26,304 nucleotides of DNA from CAADGL01 sp964643885. GTDB taxonomy: Bacteria > Planctomycetota > Phycisphaerae > UBA1845 > Fen-1342. The position numbers and the translations under genes are program-made. Below are positions 15,762-23,640 of this stretch, piece after piece. The stretch lies in contig CAZXUI010000067.1 in NCBI GenBank assembly GCA_964643885.1, forward strand, positions 1 through 26,304, written 5' to 3'. Position 1 is the stretch's first letter; every line of letters begins with the position of its first letter. Under the pieces are notes generated by a model that worked only from the letters and a program-made list of their open reading frames with translations, made no database searches and was not told the DNA's origin.

Positions 15762-15933
15762 CCGAGCCGCGACCGTGAGGGAGCGGGCCAGGTGAACAAC
15801 GGTCGCCGCGGACACGCGCCGAAACGCGCACACCTGAAATCGACGAACCAGCGCCTGAGATAGGTGGATGTCATCCGGCGCTTGCGCGGGTGGCGCGCCG
15901 CCCCCAGCCCGCTCCCTTACGGTCGCGGCTCGG
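15762..15933. repeat. Inverted pair of a short dispersed repeat
   Basis: The 26-nt arm at 15762-15787 is the reverse complement of 15908-15933 at 25 of 26 positions, with 120 nt between. Each arm holds the core GCTCCCTNACGGTCGCGGCT. On some frames this reads PLPYGRGS or SLTVAAR, peptides I recall from spurious ORFs in many planctomycete genomes, which suggests a dispersed REP-like element. It fills the 284-nt space between two convergent genes and could also serve as a bidirectional transcription stop. Confidence 0.6.
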
Positions 15934-15992
15934 TGCAGACAGGCGGTCGCGGCGCGGCGCAGACAGCCCGTCGTGGCTCGGCTCAAGGCTGC
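15921..15992. repeat. Tandem repeat, 24-nt unit, three degenerate copies
   Basis: Copies at 15921-15944, 15945-15968 and 15969-15992 share GTCG-GGC-CGG--CA. The first two differ at four positions or so and the third is weaker. The array starts inside the right arm of the inverted repeat and ends in the last codons of the minus-strand peptidase gene. Confidence 0.45.
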
Positions 15993-17035
15993 CCTGCCGG
16001 GTCGGGCCTTCCGGCCGTGGAGTCCTGCACGATTCTCTCGAGCGCCTGTTCGCGCGTCAGCTCGCCCGCCAGGTGCTGCTGCCAGGTCGCGACGACGGCG
16101 GCCGCGGCCTGCGGCACCTTGGCGTAATAACCAGCCGACTCACCGTAGGGGACGTGCTGCGGATCGAGGAGGCTGCGGACGGTGGCGGCGGCCTGCACGA
16201 ACATGAGCGTGTGGGGCACGTCGCGGGCGAGACGGTCGCGCGGCGAAAGGCCCGCCGCGGCCAGGCGGCGGCGCAGCTCATTCAGCACGGTCGGCCGCTC
16301 GGCCGTGGCGATGTCGACGGCGTGGATGCATTCGTGCAGCACCGTTTCGCAAAGCGTCGTGCCGCTGGTATCGGTGGCGCTGACGATGCAGACGGCGCCG
16401 ACGCCGCGGGCGCGGTGTGTGAAGGCGGCCGGCTCGGGCGCGTCGGCCACGAGCAGGATGGGGATGGTCAGGTCGCGGGGCGGGGCGGCGTCGAGCGAGC
16501 GGCAGATGTCCTCCAGGCAGGCGGCCTGCCGCGGCTCGAGCATGCGGCCGAGCTGGTCGCGGGCGGCTTCGATCTGGCGGCGGTGATAGAGCCAGTGGTG
16601 CTGGAGGTAGAGCGGCTCGAGGGGGCGATACGCCTCGACGAGGGCGGTTGCGCCGGCCCGCAGCTTGATCGGCTTGCGGCCGCGGGGCTCGAATGTTTCG
16701 GGCAGGCGGGTGGCCAGTTCGGCCGCCTCCGCTGCGTTCTGGCAGGACCACAGGGCGCCGTCGAGCACGCCCCAGGCGATGGCGCCGCCGAACTGGGATT
16801 CGAGCTCGCGGGCGGCGGCGATGGCGGCGTTCAATTCCGGCGGGCGGTCGGCGGCGTCGGGCTGGCCGACCTGGGCCCGCACCCAGTAGTGCATGGCGAT
16901 GAAGGGGTTGACGCGGAGCTCCAAGCGGACGCGGGCGGATTGGGGCCTGTCGGCGGCGGGCCTTGTGTCTTGGGCGGGGGCGGGCAGGCTCAGAACGAGG
17001 ACAAGCGGCATCAGGGCGGCTTGGCGGCGGATCAT
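15983..17035 (-). CDS. Secreted HEXXH-motif protein, putative zinc peptidase
   Basis: A 350-residue exported protein. The ATG at 17035 begins MIRRQAALMPLVLVLSLPAPAQ, a clear signal peptide cut near AQ-DT; the frame is open upstream but runs through intergenic DNA. The mature protein is Ala-, Arg- and Leu-rich and mostly helical. It contains ETVLHECIHAVDIAT with HECIH at 234-238, a match to the HEXXH zinc-peptidase motif; hydrophobic residues before it and His-Ala-Val-Asp after it fit a true active-site helix. E299 in YGESAGYYAK, about 60 residues later, is a candidate third ligand, which would make it a gluzincin-like enzyme. I cannot assign a known family. The substrate is unknown; location is outside the cytoplasmic membrane. 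The gene lies 191 nt downstream of the Ig/dockerin-like gene on the same strand. Confidence 0.72.
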   Translation of the reverse strand: MIRRQAALMPLVLVLSLPAPAQDTRPAADRPQSARVRLELRVNPFIAMHYWVRAQVGQPDAADRPPELNAAIAAARELESQFGGAIAWGVLDGALWSCQNAAEAAELATRLPETFEPRGRKPIKLRAGATALVEAYRPLEPLYLQHHWLYHRRQIEAARDQLGRMLEPRQAACLEDICRSLDAAPPRDLTIPILLVADAPEPAAFTHRARGVGAVCIVSATDTSGTTLCETVLHECIHAVDIATAERPTVLNELRRRLAAAGLSPRDRLARDVPHTLMFVQAAATVRSLLDPQHVPYGESAGYYAKVPQAAAAVVATWQQHLAGELTREQALERIVQDSTAGRPDPAGQP

Positions 17036-17072
17036 TCTGCTCACGGGCGACTCCGTCGGGGGATCGGCAGCG

Positions 17073-17126
17073 GGCGGACGCGCCGTCCACCCTTCCAGCG
17101 GGTAGACGGATTCCGGGGCGTCCGCC
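17073..17126 (-). terminator. Long hairpin between two minus-strand genes
   Basis: GGCGGACGC (17073-17081) pairs with GCGTCCGCC (17118-17126), and an inner CCGTC (17083-17087) pairs with GACGG (17105-17109). It follows the stop of the Ig/dockerin-like gene by about 100 nt and precedes the peptidase start by 38 nt. It may end the upstream transcript or shape the leader of the next one; there is no T-tract. Confidence 0.4.
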
Positions 17127-17226
17127 CTTGCTGGAAATCTCCGGCCGAGCCGGCCGGCCGCAAGGCGCCGAGGCGTCTCGCGGCCGGTGCGGCCCACGCG
17201 ATGCGATGGCGACGATGTCCGACGGT

Positions 17227-19870
17227 TTACGGGCAGGTCGTTCCGTACGCCGCCAGCAGCGCGACCAGGTCGGTGAAGTCGATGTCGCCGTCGCCGTCGA
17301 CATCCTCCGGGCAGCCGACGATGACCGAGCGGAGGAAGATTGTCTGCTGCACATTGCCGCTGCAACTCACGTTGGCGCGGTCATTGACGACGAGCCGCAA
17401 CGTGTAGGCACAGTTGGCCAGGCTGGTCGTATCCCACTGTCCCAGCAGGCCGCCAACGACGGGGGCGTTGCCGGAGTTGATCGTGGTCCAGCCGCTGGAG
17501 CCGCCGCCGGTGTATTGCAGCGACCAGTTCGACAGGTTGGCGTCGTCGGCGGTTCCGATCACGTTGACGATTCCGGTGACGTAGTCGCAGGCCGCCGGGC
17601 TGGTGATGACGGAGATCGGCGCGGTGTTGTCCACGGTGATGGTCTGGATGTCGGTCGCGACGTCGCCGCAGTCCGTCACGCCTTGCAGCCGCACGTCGTA
17701 GTCTCCGTCCGGCACGGCCGCGGGCCCGCTGGTGGTCGTCCAGGTGGCCAGCGGGTCGTTGATGACGGTCGTCAGGTAGGGCGAGCTGGGCGGATCGACG
17801 GGGTTCCACAGACCGCCGCCGGCCGGGCGATAGTCGACGGTGTAGTGGTCGAAGCAGGACTGCGTCCAGGCCGTGCCGTCGAAGCAGATGGAGCGGGCGT
17901 AGATTCCACCGGTGACGGGCGAGCGCAGGTCGAGGCTGCCGAACGTCGTCGAGTGGTAGACGAAGGTTGCGTCGCTACTGGTCAGGGCGCACTCGTTTTC
18001 GCCGACGATGCGGAGGTAGTAGAAATCCTGCGGCAGGGCGGAGGCGTCCCAGGTGTAGAGGACGCCGCTGCGGGCGCCGACGGCGGTGTCGGCCACGGTC
18101 CAGGCGGCGTCGCCGCTGCGGCGGTATTCGAGGCGGTCGCCGGCGTAGGTTCCGTCTGGATCATCGACGGTGCCGATGATCTGGACGGAGTCGCAGGCGC
18201 AGGTGAGGGAGGCCGGCTGGTCGATCTCGACGAGCGGCGGCGTGGTGTCATCGCAGGGGGCGCCGATCGCGGAGGGGCGATCGAAGTAGGGAGTGCGGTT
18301 GTCGGGTTCGAGGCTCATGTAGATCGCGCCGTGGCTGAAGAGCTCGCCGGAGAGCGGCGGGACGTGGGCCAGGGCGGTGTCGCTGCCGGTGAAGACATCG
18401 TGGTCGTTGAAGATGGTCGGGTCGCTCCAGCCGCCGGGGGCGAATCCTTCGCGCGTGCGATAGTGCATCGGGTCGAGCGCGCCGGCCTCGGCCTGATAGA
18501 GGATCGCCGTGCCGTCGCCGTCGCGGGCGTCGATATCGGGCTGGAAGTAGCCGAAGACGGTGACGCCGTCGGGGATGGCGATCGAGCCGGGGCTCCACGT
18601 CGTGCCGGCGTTGTAACTGATGCGGTAGCGAATGCCGATGCCGTCAGTGTACGGGTACTCGAACGCGCAGATGACGTTGTCGTCGTAGGCTGAGATGGCC
18701 GTATTGCGGAATGAGCCGGCTCCGTTCTCTACGATCCAGTCGGACCAACTGAGATCGCTGTGGCCGCGGACGTGGATGTGGCCGTCGCTGCCGGCGTAGG
18801 AGACGTAGAGGAAGTCGCCGCTAGTGTCCCAATTGTTGTTCCAGGTCATGTCGAGGCTGCCCTCCGGGTTCGAAACGGCGGGCGAATCTTCCGTGAAGGT
18901 CGCGCCATCCGTCGCCACGTCCCAGGCCCAGCGCAGCACGTCGTTACTCTGGACGACACCGTAGTAGATGCGGTTGTCGAAGTCGGGGGCGTTGGAGGCC
19001 AGGGCGACATCCTCGATCGTGTTGCCGCCGGCATTGAAGATGACCTGGAAGCCGAAGGTGCCGTCGCTGCCGCCGGTGCTGACGAAGGATCGCCGCAAGC
19101 GCCCTTCGGCCGTGGCGTTGCCGACGACGTAGGCGATGTAGAGATACGCGTCGACGACGGCGCAGTCGGTGTCGATCAGGCCGACGGCGCTGTTGAAGGA
19201 GTAGGTTTCGGTCCACGTCAGGCCGCCGTCGGTGGAGCGGTTGACGGTCCAGGCGCTGGTGCCGCTGGTGCTGCCCCAGCGAACGACGGCGAAAAGGCTG
19301 CCGTTCTGCTCGTCATAGTCGAGGCTGACGGTCTGGGCGTCGGTGCGCGTGCCGCCGATGCGCACGTCGGCCAGGCGCAGGCCGCCCCGGGGGTTGCGGG
19401 TTTCTCCAGGCGATGCCGAGAGAGACGGGCGCGCCGGCCTGTTCGAGCGTGCGGAGCTGCTCGATGGCCGGCTCGAACAGGCCGCTGTTCCACAGCACGG
19501 AGATCTGTGCCGCGGCCTCGTGCTGCGCGCTGGCCGCGTCGCTGCCGAGCTCGAGCTCGATCTCGGCGTCGGCGCGCTGCTGGCTGTCGAGCTCGGCCAA
19601 TAGTTCCCACAGGGCGTGCGGGGTTTCGGCGGGCTGGGGCTGGTTGCTGGTGTCACGCAGGTCCGGACCGCCGCGACCGGGTTGTGTGCGCTGATCGATG
19701 GGCACGAGGGCGTCATCGACGCCGGGTGGGAAATTGCCGGCCGATTCGGTGAGCGTCTTCGAGCCGGAGAGGGCGCCGGACTGGTCCTCCTGGCCGACGG
19801 CGACGCTCGCGGGACCGGCCAGAAGACAGAGCGGGAGCGTGAAACACAGTGTGAACCGCTTGCAGGACAT
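17227..19870 (-). CDS. Secreted BNR/Ig-like/dockerin-tail protein, frameshifted
   Basis: Best read as one gene of about 880 residues broken by a single indel near 19385-19415. The 5' part (19870 to about 19400) has a Shine-Dalgarno (TAGGAGC, complement of 19878-19884), signal peptide MSCKRFTLCFTLPLCLLAGP and a helical Glu/Gln-rich domain ending APVSLGIAWRNP. The remainder continues in another frame from ETRNPRGGLRLADVRIGGTR. It first forms a probable BNR beta-propeller with Asp-box motifs STDGGLTW and SYNAGTTW. Three Ig/FN3-like repeats of about 95 residues follow, each closing with an LR-type strand (YYLRIVGENECA, YDVRLQGVTDCG, YTLRLVVNDRAN). The end is a dockerin-like loop, EDVDGDGDIDFTDLVALLAAYG. 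No catalytic set for sialidases is evident, so surface binding or display is the safer guess. In the cell it may be intact (sequencing error) or a recent pseudogene. Confidence 0.75.
19385..19415 (-). other. Frameshift site in the BNR/Ig protein gene
   Basis: The minus-strand text here contains AACCCCCGGGG. Upstream of it only one frame looks like protein (signal peptide, helical domain); downstream only another does. A one-base indel in the C/G run would restore ...AWRNPRGGLRLADV. The frame starting at 19716 reads Ser/Pro/Arg-rich nonsense until this point, which confirms the switch. Confidence 0.75.
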
Positions 19871-19938
19871 GGCAGATGCTCCTATTGCCGCACTGGAAAC
19901 TGGAAGTGGTCCGGGCTGAACCAGAGTTCGGAAGCATC

Positions 19939-19944
19939 AGTATA
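19939..19944 (-). promoter_or_regulatory. -10 box of the BNR/Ig protein gene
   Basis: TATACT on the minus strand, giving a leader of about 62 nt before the ATG at 19870. No good TTGACA-like -35 lies 16-18 nt upstream, so the promoter is weak, activated, or uses another sigma factor. Confidence 0.35.
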
Positions 19945-19977
19945 GCGAGCGCGAGAGGCGTTGAATAGCGCGCTGCG

Positions 19978-20003
19978 TTGCGCGGCGAGCGCAACAATTG
20001 CGC
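19978..20003. terminator. Alternating hairpins between minus-strand genes
   Basis: TTGCGC (19978-19983), GCGCAA (19989-19994) and TTGCGC (19998-20003) are spaced so that the middle block can pair with either neighbour. The site lies 29 nt past the stop of the beta-helix gene and could end its transcript; the two exclusive pairings resemble an attenuator but no leader peptide or T-run is seen. Confidence 0.35.
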
Positions 20004-20031
20004 TGTTGCTGAGCGTGCGCCGGCCGTGCGC

Positions 20032-22215
20032 TTATTTCGCGGCTGAATCGCGCACGGGCTTGATCTCGAAGGTCAAGATCGCGTAGCCGTCGAGCTCGAA
20101 ATGCTCGACTCGCAGTTCGATGGTGGTGGCTTTGTCGAAGCTCAGCTCCGCGTCGTGTTTCTTGGGCGCGTGCCAGGTCCAGTCGTCGATGAGGAGCTTG
20201 TCGCCGGCCCAGACGCGAATACCGTCGTCCGAGTTGGTGACGATCTGCCAGCGCCCGGGCGGGAACGTAACGCTCGTCGTAGCGATCGTGCCGAAGTGCT
20301 CGCGCGGCAGTTTCGCGTCGCGGATTCCGGCGGGCGCGCCAGTCAGGTCGCTCGGGCCGCCGCCGCCGTACTTCAGATCCAGCGAGGGCGACTCGAACTC
20401 CAGCGCGTCGGCGGCTTCCTTGCGCCAGGCGTCGACGTCTTCGCGCGGGTCGGTTTCGTAGGCGAAGACGCGAACGGTCCACCTGGCCATGATCAGCGCG
20501 TCGCGGTGCGTGAAGGTGCGCGAGTGGGTCCTGATCTCAAGCTCGTAGGGCGTGACCGCGTTCTCGCGCGTGGGCGTGACCAGCAGCATCGGGAAGGGGG
20601 CGTCCGGCGACTTCGTGACGGCCAGACTCGCGTCGCCCTTGACCGCCGACTTGACGATCGCCTCGGTGCCGAGCAGGCGGAACTGGTGGCCGCCTTCGGC
20701 CGGGCCGATGAAATGCAGGTACGGGGCCTGCCAGTCGTAGGGACCCCACTCGGTGACGATGATCTTGTCGCGGCCGCGGAGGTTCTTGCGGGCGCCGACC
20801 GGCCGCGTCTCGCCGTAGACCGGGTACTCCGGCACGTTCCAGCCTGCCGGGTCGGGTTTTTCGGCGACGGGCTCCGGGCTCTTCTCGATGACCGTCTCCT
20901 TCTTGACGTCGCGCATCGTGTTGTCGGCGAAGACGGTGCGGCCGCACTCGCGCAGGTGCAGGACGAGCTCGTCGCCCTCGAAGGTGTTCTCGGCGATGAC
21001 GTTGTCGCGCGACGCGGGGTCGTTGGCCCGGCTCCAGGCCGTCTTGAGCAAGGCGCCGTCGTCGTCCCACCACAGGTGCACGCCGCAGCGGTTGTTGCGG
21101 AAGGTGTTGCGGACGATGACGTTGTCGCGGCCGTGCTCGATGTTCACGCCGCCGCGCTCGAGGCCGTAGCCCATCTGCCCGTTGGCCTCGAAGAGGTTTC
21201 CCATGACGAGCGTGTCCTGCGAATAGCCGCCCCAGATGCCGCAGATCGCGTTTTCGACCATGCGGTTCTCGATGAACTTGTTGCCGAAGCTGAAGGTCAT
21301 CTCGATCCCGTGGGCGGGGGCGTAGGAGAAGTCGTTGCGGATCAGCAGGTTTCCGTTGTTGCCGCGGCGAGTGTAGTCGAATGCGGCCGCGGGCGGCGGT
21401 GTTTCGCCGAGCGCCTCGCGGCCGGCGAAACCGAAGAAGCCGTCGCCGCCGTGGGTGACGGAGTTCTCGGCGATCACGTTGTCGGAGTTCTGCTCGAACA
21501 TGAGGATGCCGGCCGAGTCCTGGCCGCGGTTGTAGACGCCGTGGCTGTAGCCGCGGACGCAGAAGTCGATCGCGTTGCGGGTGATGACGTTGCGGCTGGA
21601 GCGCCACATGGCGATGCCCCAGCCGGAGAGGAAGGAGAAGTCGTTGTCGTAGATCTTCGCGTCGGTGACGCGGTCGATGATCAGGCCGTTCTGGCCGTCG
21701 CGGGCGCGGCAGCGGCGCACGGTCGGGCCGGTGAGCCGCTCCAGGTAGATGCCGGCGCCGTAGTTGTTCAGCCACTGCTTGTCGTCGTTCTGGTGCGGCC
21801 AGAGCCAGTCGCCGCCGTCCTCGGCCTGCGGGGTGCTCCGCAGCCGCTGGTGGAAGTTGTTGGAGACGTCGCAGTCTTCGAGCACGAGGCCGTCGGCGCC
21901 GGTCGCGAAGATGCCGCAGCGGAAGCCGGAGACTCTCAGCCCGCGGACGGTCACGTTCCTGCCCGTGATCCACAGGCCGAAGCCGGCGAACTGGTCCGCA
22001 GATACGCCGGCGGCCGCGCCGTGCAGCCGCTGGCCGGCGAAATCGACGGTGATGTCGTCGCCGGTGATGTGGATCGCGCCGTTGCCGTCGCCGTCGGCGA
22101 TGAAGTCCGCGGCGATCTTGACGGTGCAGGACTTGTCGATGACCGCGTTGTCGCGGTCGACGGTGAGGGGGCTCTGCGAGCCGGCGAGCAGGGCGGTGAG
22201 CAGCAGGGGCATCAT
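20032..22215 (-). CDS. Secreted right-handed beta-helix protein with PA14-like domain
   Basis: A 727-residue protein. The ATG at 22215 (a double ATG) has a Shine-Dalgarno, GGAGAGGT (complement of 22223-22230), seven bases upstream; the long open frame before it is chance. MMPLLLTALLAGSQS is a short signal peptide. Residues of about 45-430 are parallel beta-helix repeats of the NosD/pectate-lyase-like type, recognised by recurring N-x-I/V-x-x-N units such as NVITRNAIDFCVRGY, NVIAENSVTHGGDGF, NKFIENRMVENAICG, NVIVRNTFRNNRCGV and NVIAENTFEGDE. A linker domain follows. The last 130 residues resemble PA14: TNSDDGIRVWAGDKLLIDDW at about 660-679 is the family's hallmark strand pair, a carbohydrate-binding motif. 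Together they suggest an exported polysaccharide-binding or -cleaving protein. No catalytic residues can be assigned with confidence. It is divergent from the deacetylase gene, 93 nt apart. Confidence 0.85.
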   Translation of the reverse strand: MMPLLLTALLAGSQSPLTVDRDNAVIDKSCTVKIAADFIADGDGNGAIHITGDDITVDFAGQRLHGAAAGVSADQFAGFGLWITGRNVTVRGLRVSGFRCGIFATGADGLVLEDCDVSNNFHQRLRSTPQAEDGGDWLWPHQNDDKQWLNNYGAGIYLERLTGPTVRRCRARDGQNGLIIDRVTDAKIYDNDFSFLSGWGIAMWRSSRNVITRNAIDFCVRGYSHGVYNRGQDSAGILMFEQNSDNVIAENSVTHGGDGFFGFAGREALGETPPPAAAFDYTRRGNNGNLLIRNDFSYAPAHGIEMTFSFGNKFIENRMVENAICGIWGGYSQDTLVMGNLFEANGQMGYGLERGGVNIEHGRDNVIVRNTFRNNRCGVHLWWDDDGALLKTAWSRANDPASRDNVIAENTFEGDELVLHLRECGRTVFADNTMRDVKKETVIEKSPEPVAEKPDPAGWNVPEYPVYGETRPVGARKNLRGRDKIIVTEWGPYDWQAPYLHFIGPAEGGHQFRLLGTEAIVKSAVKGDASLAVTKSPDAPFPMLLVTPTRENAVTPYELEIRTHSRTFTHRDALIMARWTVRVFAYETDPREDVDAWRKEAADALEFESPSLDLKYGGGGPSDLTGAPAGIRDAKLPREHFGTIATTSVTFPPGRWQIVTNSDDGIRVWAGDKLLIDDWTWHAPKKHDAELSFDKATTIELRVEHFELDGYAILTFEIKPVRDSAAK

Positions 22216-22308
22216 GGTCGAAACCTCTCCGGGCTGGTGGGCGGCGTTATCATCCTGCGAGATTCGCGGGCAGCGGCCGCGTGCGCAAGCAACGGAGCCC
22301 TGGGGCTT

Positions 22309-23208
22309 ATGCGTGTCTGTTACAGTAGCGGCTATGTCGCTGCCCTTCCAGAGGGGCACCGCTTCCCGATGCCCAAGTTCTCGCTGCTTTTCGAGCTGCT
22401 GCTGCGGGAGGGGGTCGTGCGGCCGGAGGATGTGGTCGAGCCGCAGGAGGCGGATTGGGAGGACCTTCGGCTCGTGCACAGTGCCGAGTATCTGGCGGAC
22501 CTGGCGCATGGGACGCTGAGCCCGGCGGCGCTGCGGCGGCTGGGGCTGCCCTGGTCGGCGGCGCTGCTGCGGCGCAGTCGGCTGGCGGTGCAGGGGACGG
22601 TGCTGGCGGCGCGGATGGCGCTGGAGGACGGCGTGGCGGCCAATCTGGCTGGCGGGACGCACCACGCGTTTGCGGACCGCGGCGAGGGATTCTGCCTGCT
22701 GAACGACGTGTGCGTGGCGATTCGCATCTTGGAGCGCGAGGGGCGGATTCGCCGGGCGCTCGTGGTCGATCTGGACGTGCACCAGGGCAACGGCACCGCC
22801 ACGCTCTGCGACGGCCGGCCGGAGGTATTTACGTTCTCGATCCACGGCGAGCGGAACTATCCGTTTCGCAAGGCGCGCTCGTCGCTCGATGTCGGATTGC
22901 CGAATCACGTCGGCGATGGGTGCTATTTGGACACGCTGGAGTCCCATTTGCCAGCGGTGATCGAGCAGGCCCGGCCGGATGTCGCGTTCTACCTGGCCGG
23001 CGTCGATCCGGTGGAGGGGGATCGCTTCGGGCGGCTGGACTTGTCGCCGGCCGGGCTGGAGCAGCGGGAGCAGTATGTGCTCGAGACGCTTCGGCGGGCG
23101 GGGCTGCCGGTCGTGTTGACGCTGTCGGGCGGCTATGCGGCGACGCCGCAGGCGACGGCGGAGCTGCATGCATGCGTGCATCGCGCTGCGCGGCGGGTAT
23201 TTGGCTGA
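22309..23208 (+). CDS. Histone deacetylase family (AcuC/HDAC-like) amidohydrolase
   Basis: A 299-residue zinc amidohydrolase of the arginase/deacetylase fold. Bacterial members remove acetyl groups from protein lysines, polyamines or other amines. The active site is complete: tandem His in GGTHHAF (H118-H119), zinc ligands D156 and H158 in VVDLDVHQGNGTA, D233 in AGVDPVEGDRFGRL and transition-state Tyr Y276 in LSGGYA. The opening YSSGYVAALPEGHRFPMPKF and the short length place it near class IV (HDAC11-like) and bacterial relatives. The start is the ATG at 22309; earlier in-frame sequence is antisense to the beta-helix gene and is rejected. No clear ribosome site precedes it. The substrate is not predictable; no acetoin or acetyl-CoA synthetase genes are nearby to support an acuC label. 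Confidence 0.93.
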   Translation: MRVCYSSGYVAALPEGHRFPMPKFSLLFELLLREGVVRPEDVVEPQEADWEDLRLVHSAEYLADLAHGTLSPAALRRLGLPWSAALLRRSRLAVQGTVLAARMALEDGVAANLAGGTHHAFADRGEGFCLLNDVCVAIRILEREGRIRRALVVDLDVHQGNGTATLCDGRPEVFTFSIHGERNYPFRKARSSLDVGLPNHVGDGCYLDTLESHLPAVIEQARPDVAFYLAGVDPVEGDRFGRLDLSPAGLEQREQYVLETLRRAGLPVVLTLSGGYAATPQATAELHACVHRAARRVFG

Positions 23209-23328
23209 GGGCCGGCGGGGTTGGTCGCGCCGGGCCGGTGGTCATCGTCGGCAGTAGCGGAGTGGAAGGGCCCTGCGACCGGCGCTGATGGTCGCTGCGG
23301 ACGGGGTGAATCGCCGGCCCGGGGCGGA

Positions 23329-23357
23329 TTGGCCGCCTGCGCGACGGGAGGTATACT
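23329..23357 (+). promoter_or_regulatory. Sigma70-like promoter before tRNA-Gly
   Basis: TTGGCC (23329-23334), a 17-nt spacer, then TATACT (23352-23357), a near-consensus -10. Transcription would begin near 23364, at the first unit of the tandem repeat, and reach the tRNA about 205 nt later. It may serve the tRNA or an unannotated RNA. Confidence 0.5.
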
Positions 23358-23360
23358 GTG

Positions 23361-23396
23361 GACGTTGTGGACGTTGCGGACGTTGCGGACGTTGCG
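23361..23396. repeat. Tandem repeat, GACGTTGYG, four copies
   Basis: Units at 23361-23369, 23370-23378, 23379-23387 and 23388-23396; the first has GTG and the rest GCG at the end. A perfect 9-nt periodicity placed just after the -10 box. Confidence 0.9.
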
Positions 23397-23457
23397 GGCG
23401 GCGCTGGCGCGATGCGGCGCGGACGCGCGGGCGGCGCTGGCGCGATGCGGCGCGGAC
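23394..23457. repeat. Direct repeat, two identical 31-nt copies at 33-nt spacing
   Basis: Copies at 23394-23424 and 23427-23457 are identical and separated by GC. They contain GCGCTGGCGCGATGCGGCGC. The 33-nt period is a multiple of three, but the frames carrying it run on through the tRNA and look non-coding. Confidence 0.85.
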
Positions 23458-23568
23458 CCCGTTCCAACGCGGGTATGGGCGGCGCTTGTGCTGACGCCGC
23501 GTGGCCGATGGCCGATGGCCGGCGGCTGCGAGCAAGCTGCCGACCGTCTCACCGCGGCGGCTGCGAAT

Positions 23569-23640
23569 GCGGGTGTAACTCAATGGTAGAGTGTCAGCCT
23601 TCCAAGCTGAATGTTGCGGGTTCGAGTCCCGTCGCCCGCT
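23569..23640 (+). tRNA. tRNA-Gly (anticodon TCC)
   Basis: A full cloverleaf of 72 nt. The acceptor stem is GCGGGTG with CGCCCGC (one T-G pair). The anticodon stem TCAGC/GCTGA (23594-23598 on the 5' side) closes the loop CTTCCAA, anticodon TCC. The T arm contains GGTTCGAGTCC. The discriminator base is T at 23640 and CCA is not encoded; TTTT follows at once. The 3' half doubles as the end of the integrase gene on the other strand and as the likely integration site. Confidence 0.95.
23594..23640. other. Probable attachment site (attL) in the tRNA-Gly 3' half
   Basis: A tyrosine recombinase gene abuts and overlaps the tRNA 3' half and reads toward it, the usual arrangement at an integrated element. 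The att core should lie somewhere between the anticodon stem and position 640 or just past it. No second copy of the tRNA 3' end occurs further right in the window, so the other attachment site lies outside it. The exact limits are not visible. Confidence 0.55.

Larger units (their letters stand above)
23209..23568 (+). other. Intergenic region with promoter and repeats before tRNA-Gly
   Basis: These 360 nt between the deacetylase gene and the tRNA contain no gene I can support. They hold a promoter-like site (23329-23357), a 9-nt tandem array and a 33-nt-period direct repeat, listed separately, and further short GGCCGAT repeats near 23503-23520. Confidence 0.7.

Noticed and set aside
16963..18693. 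576-codon plus-strand frame opposite the HEXXH and Ig-protein genes
   Set aside because: Val/Gly/Asp-rich shadow crossing a gene boundary; the minus strand has signal peptides and domain structure.
20101..22308. In-frame upstream extension of the deacetylase gene by 736 codons
   Set aside because: It is antisense to the beta-helix gene, and the family's N-terminus begins at the ATG at 22309.
22216..23181. Upstream extension of the beta-helix gene
   Set aside because: It is antisense to the deacetylase and lies before the signal peptide and ribosome site at 22223-22230.
23361..23457. CRISPR-like repeats
   Set aside because: Copies are directly adjacent or 2 nt apart with no spacers, and there are no cas genes.
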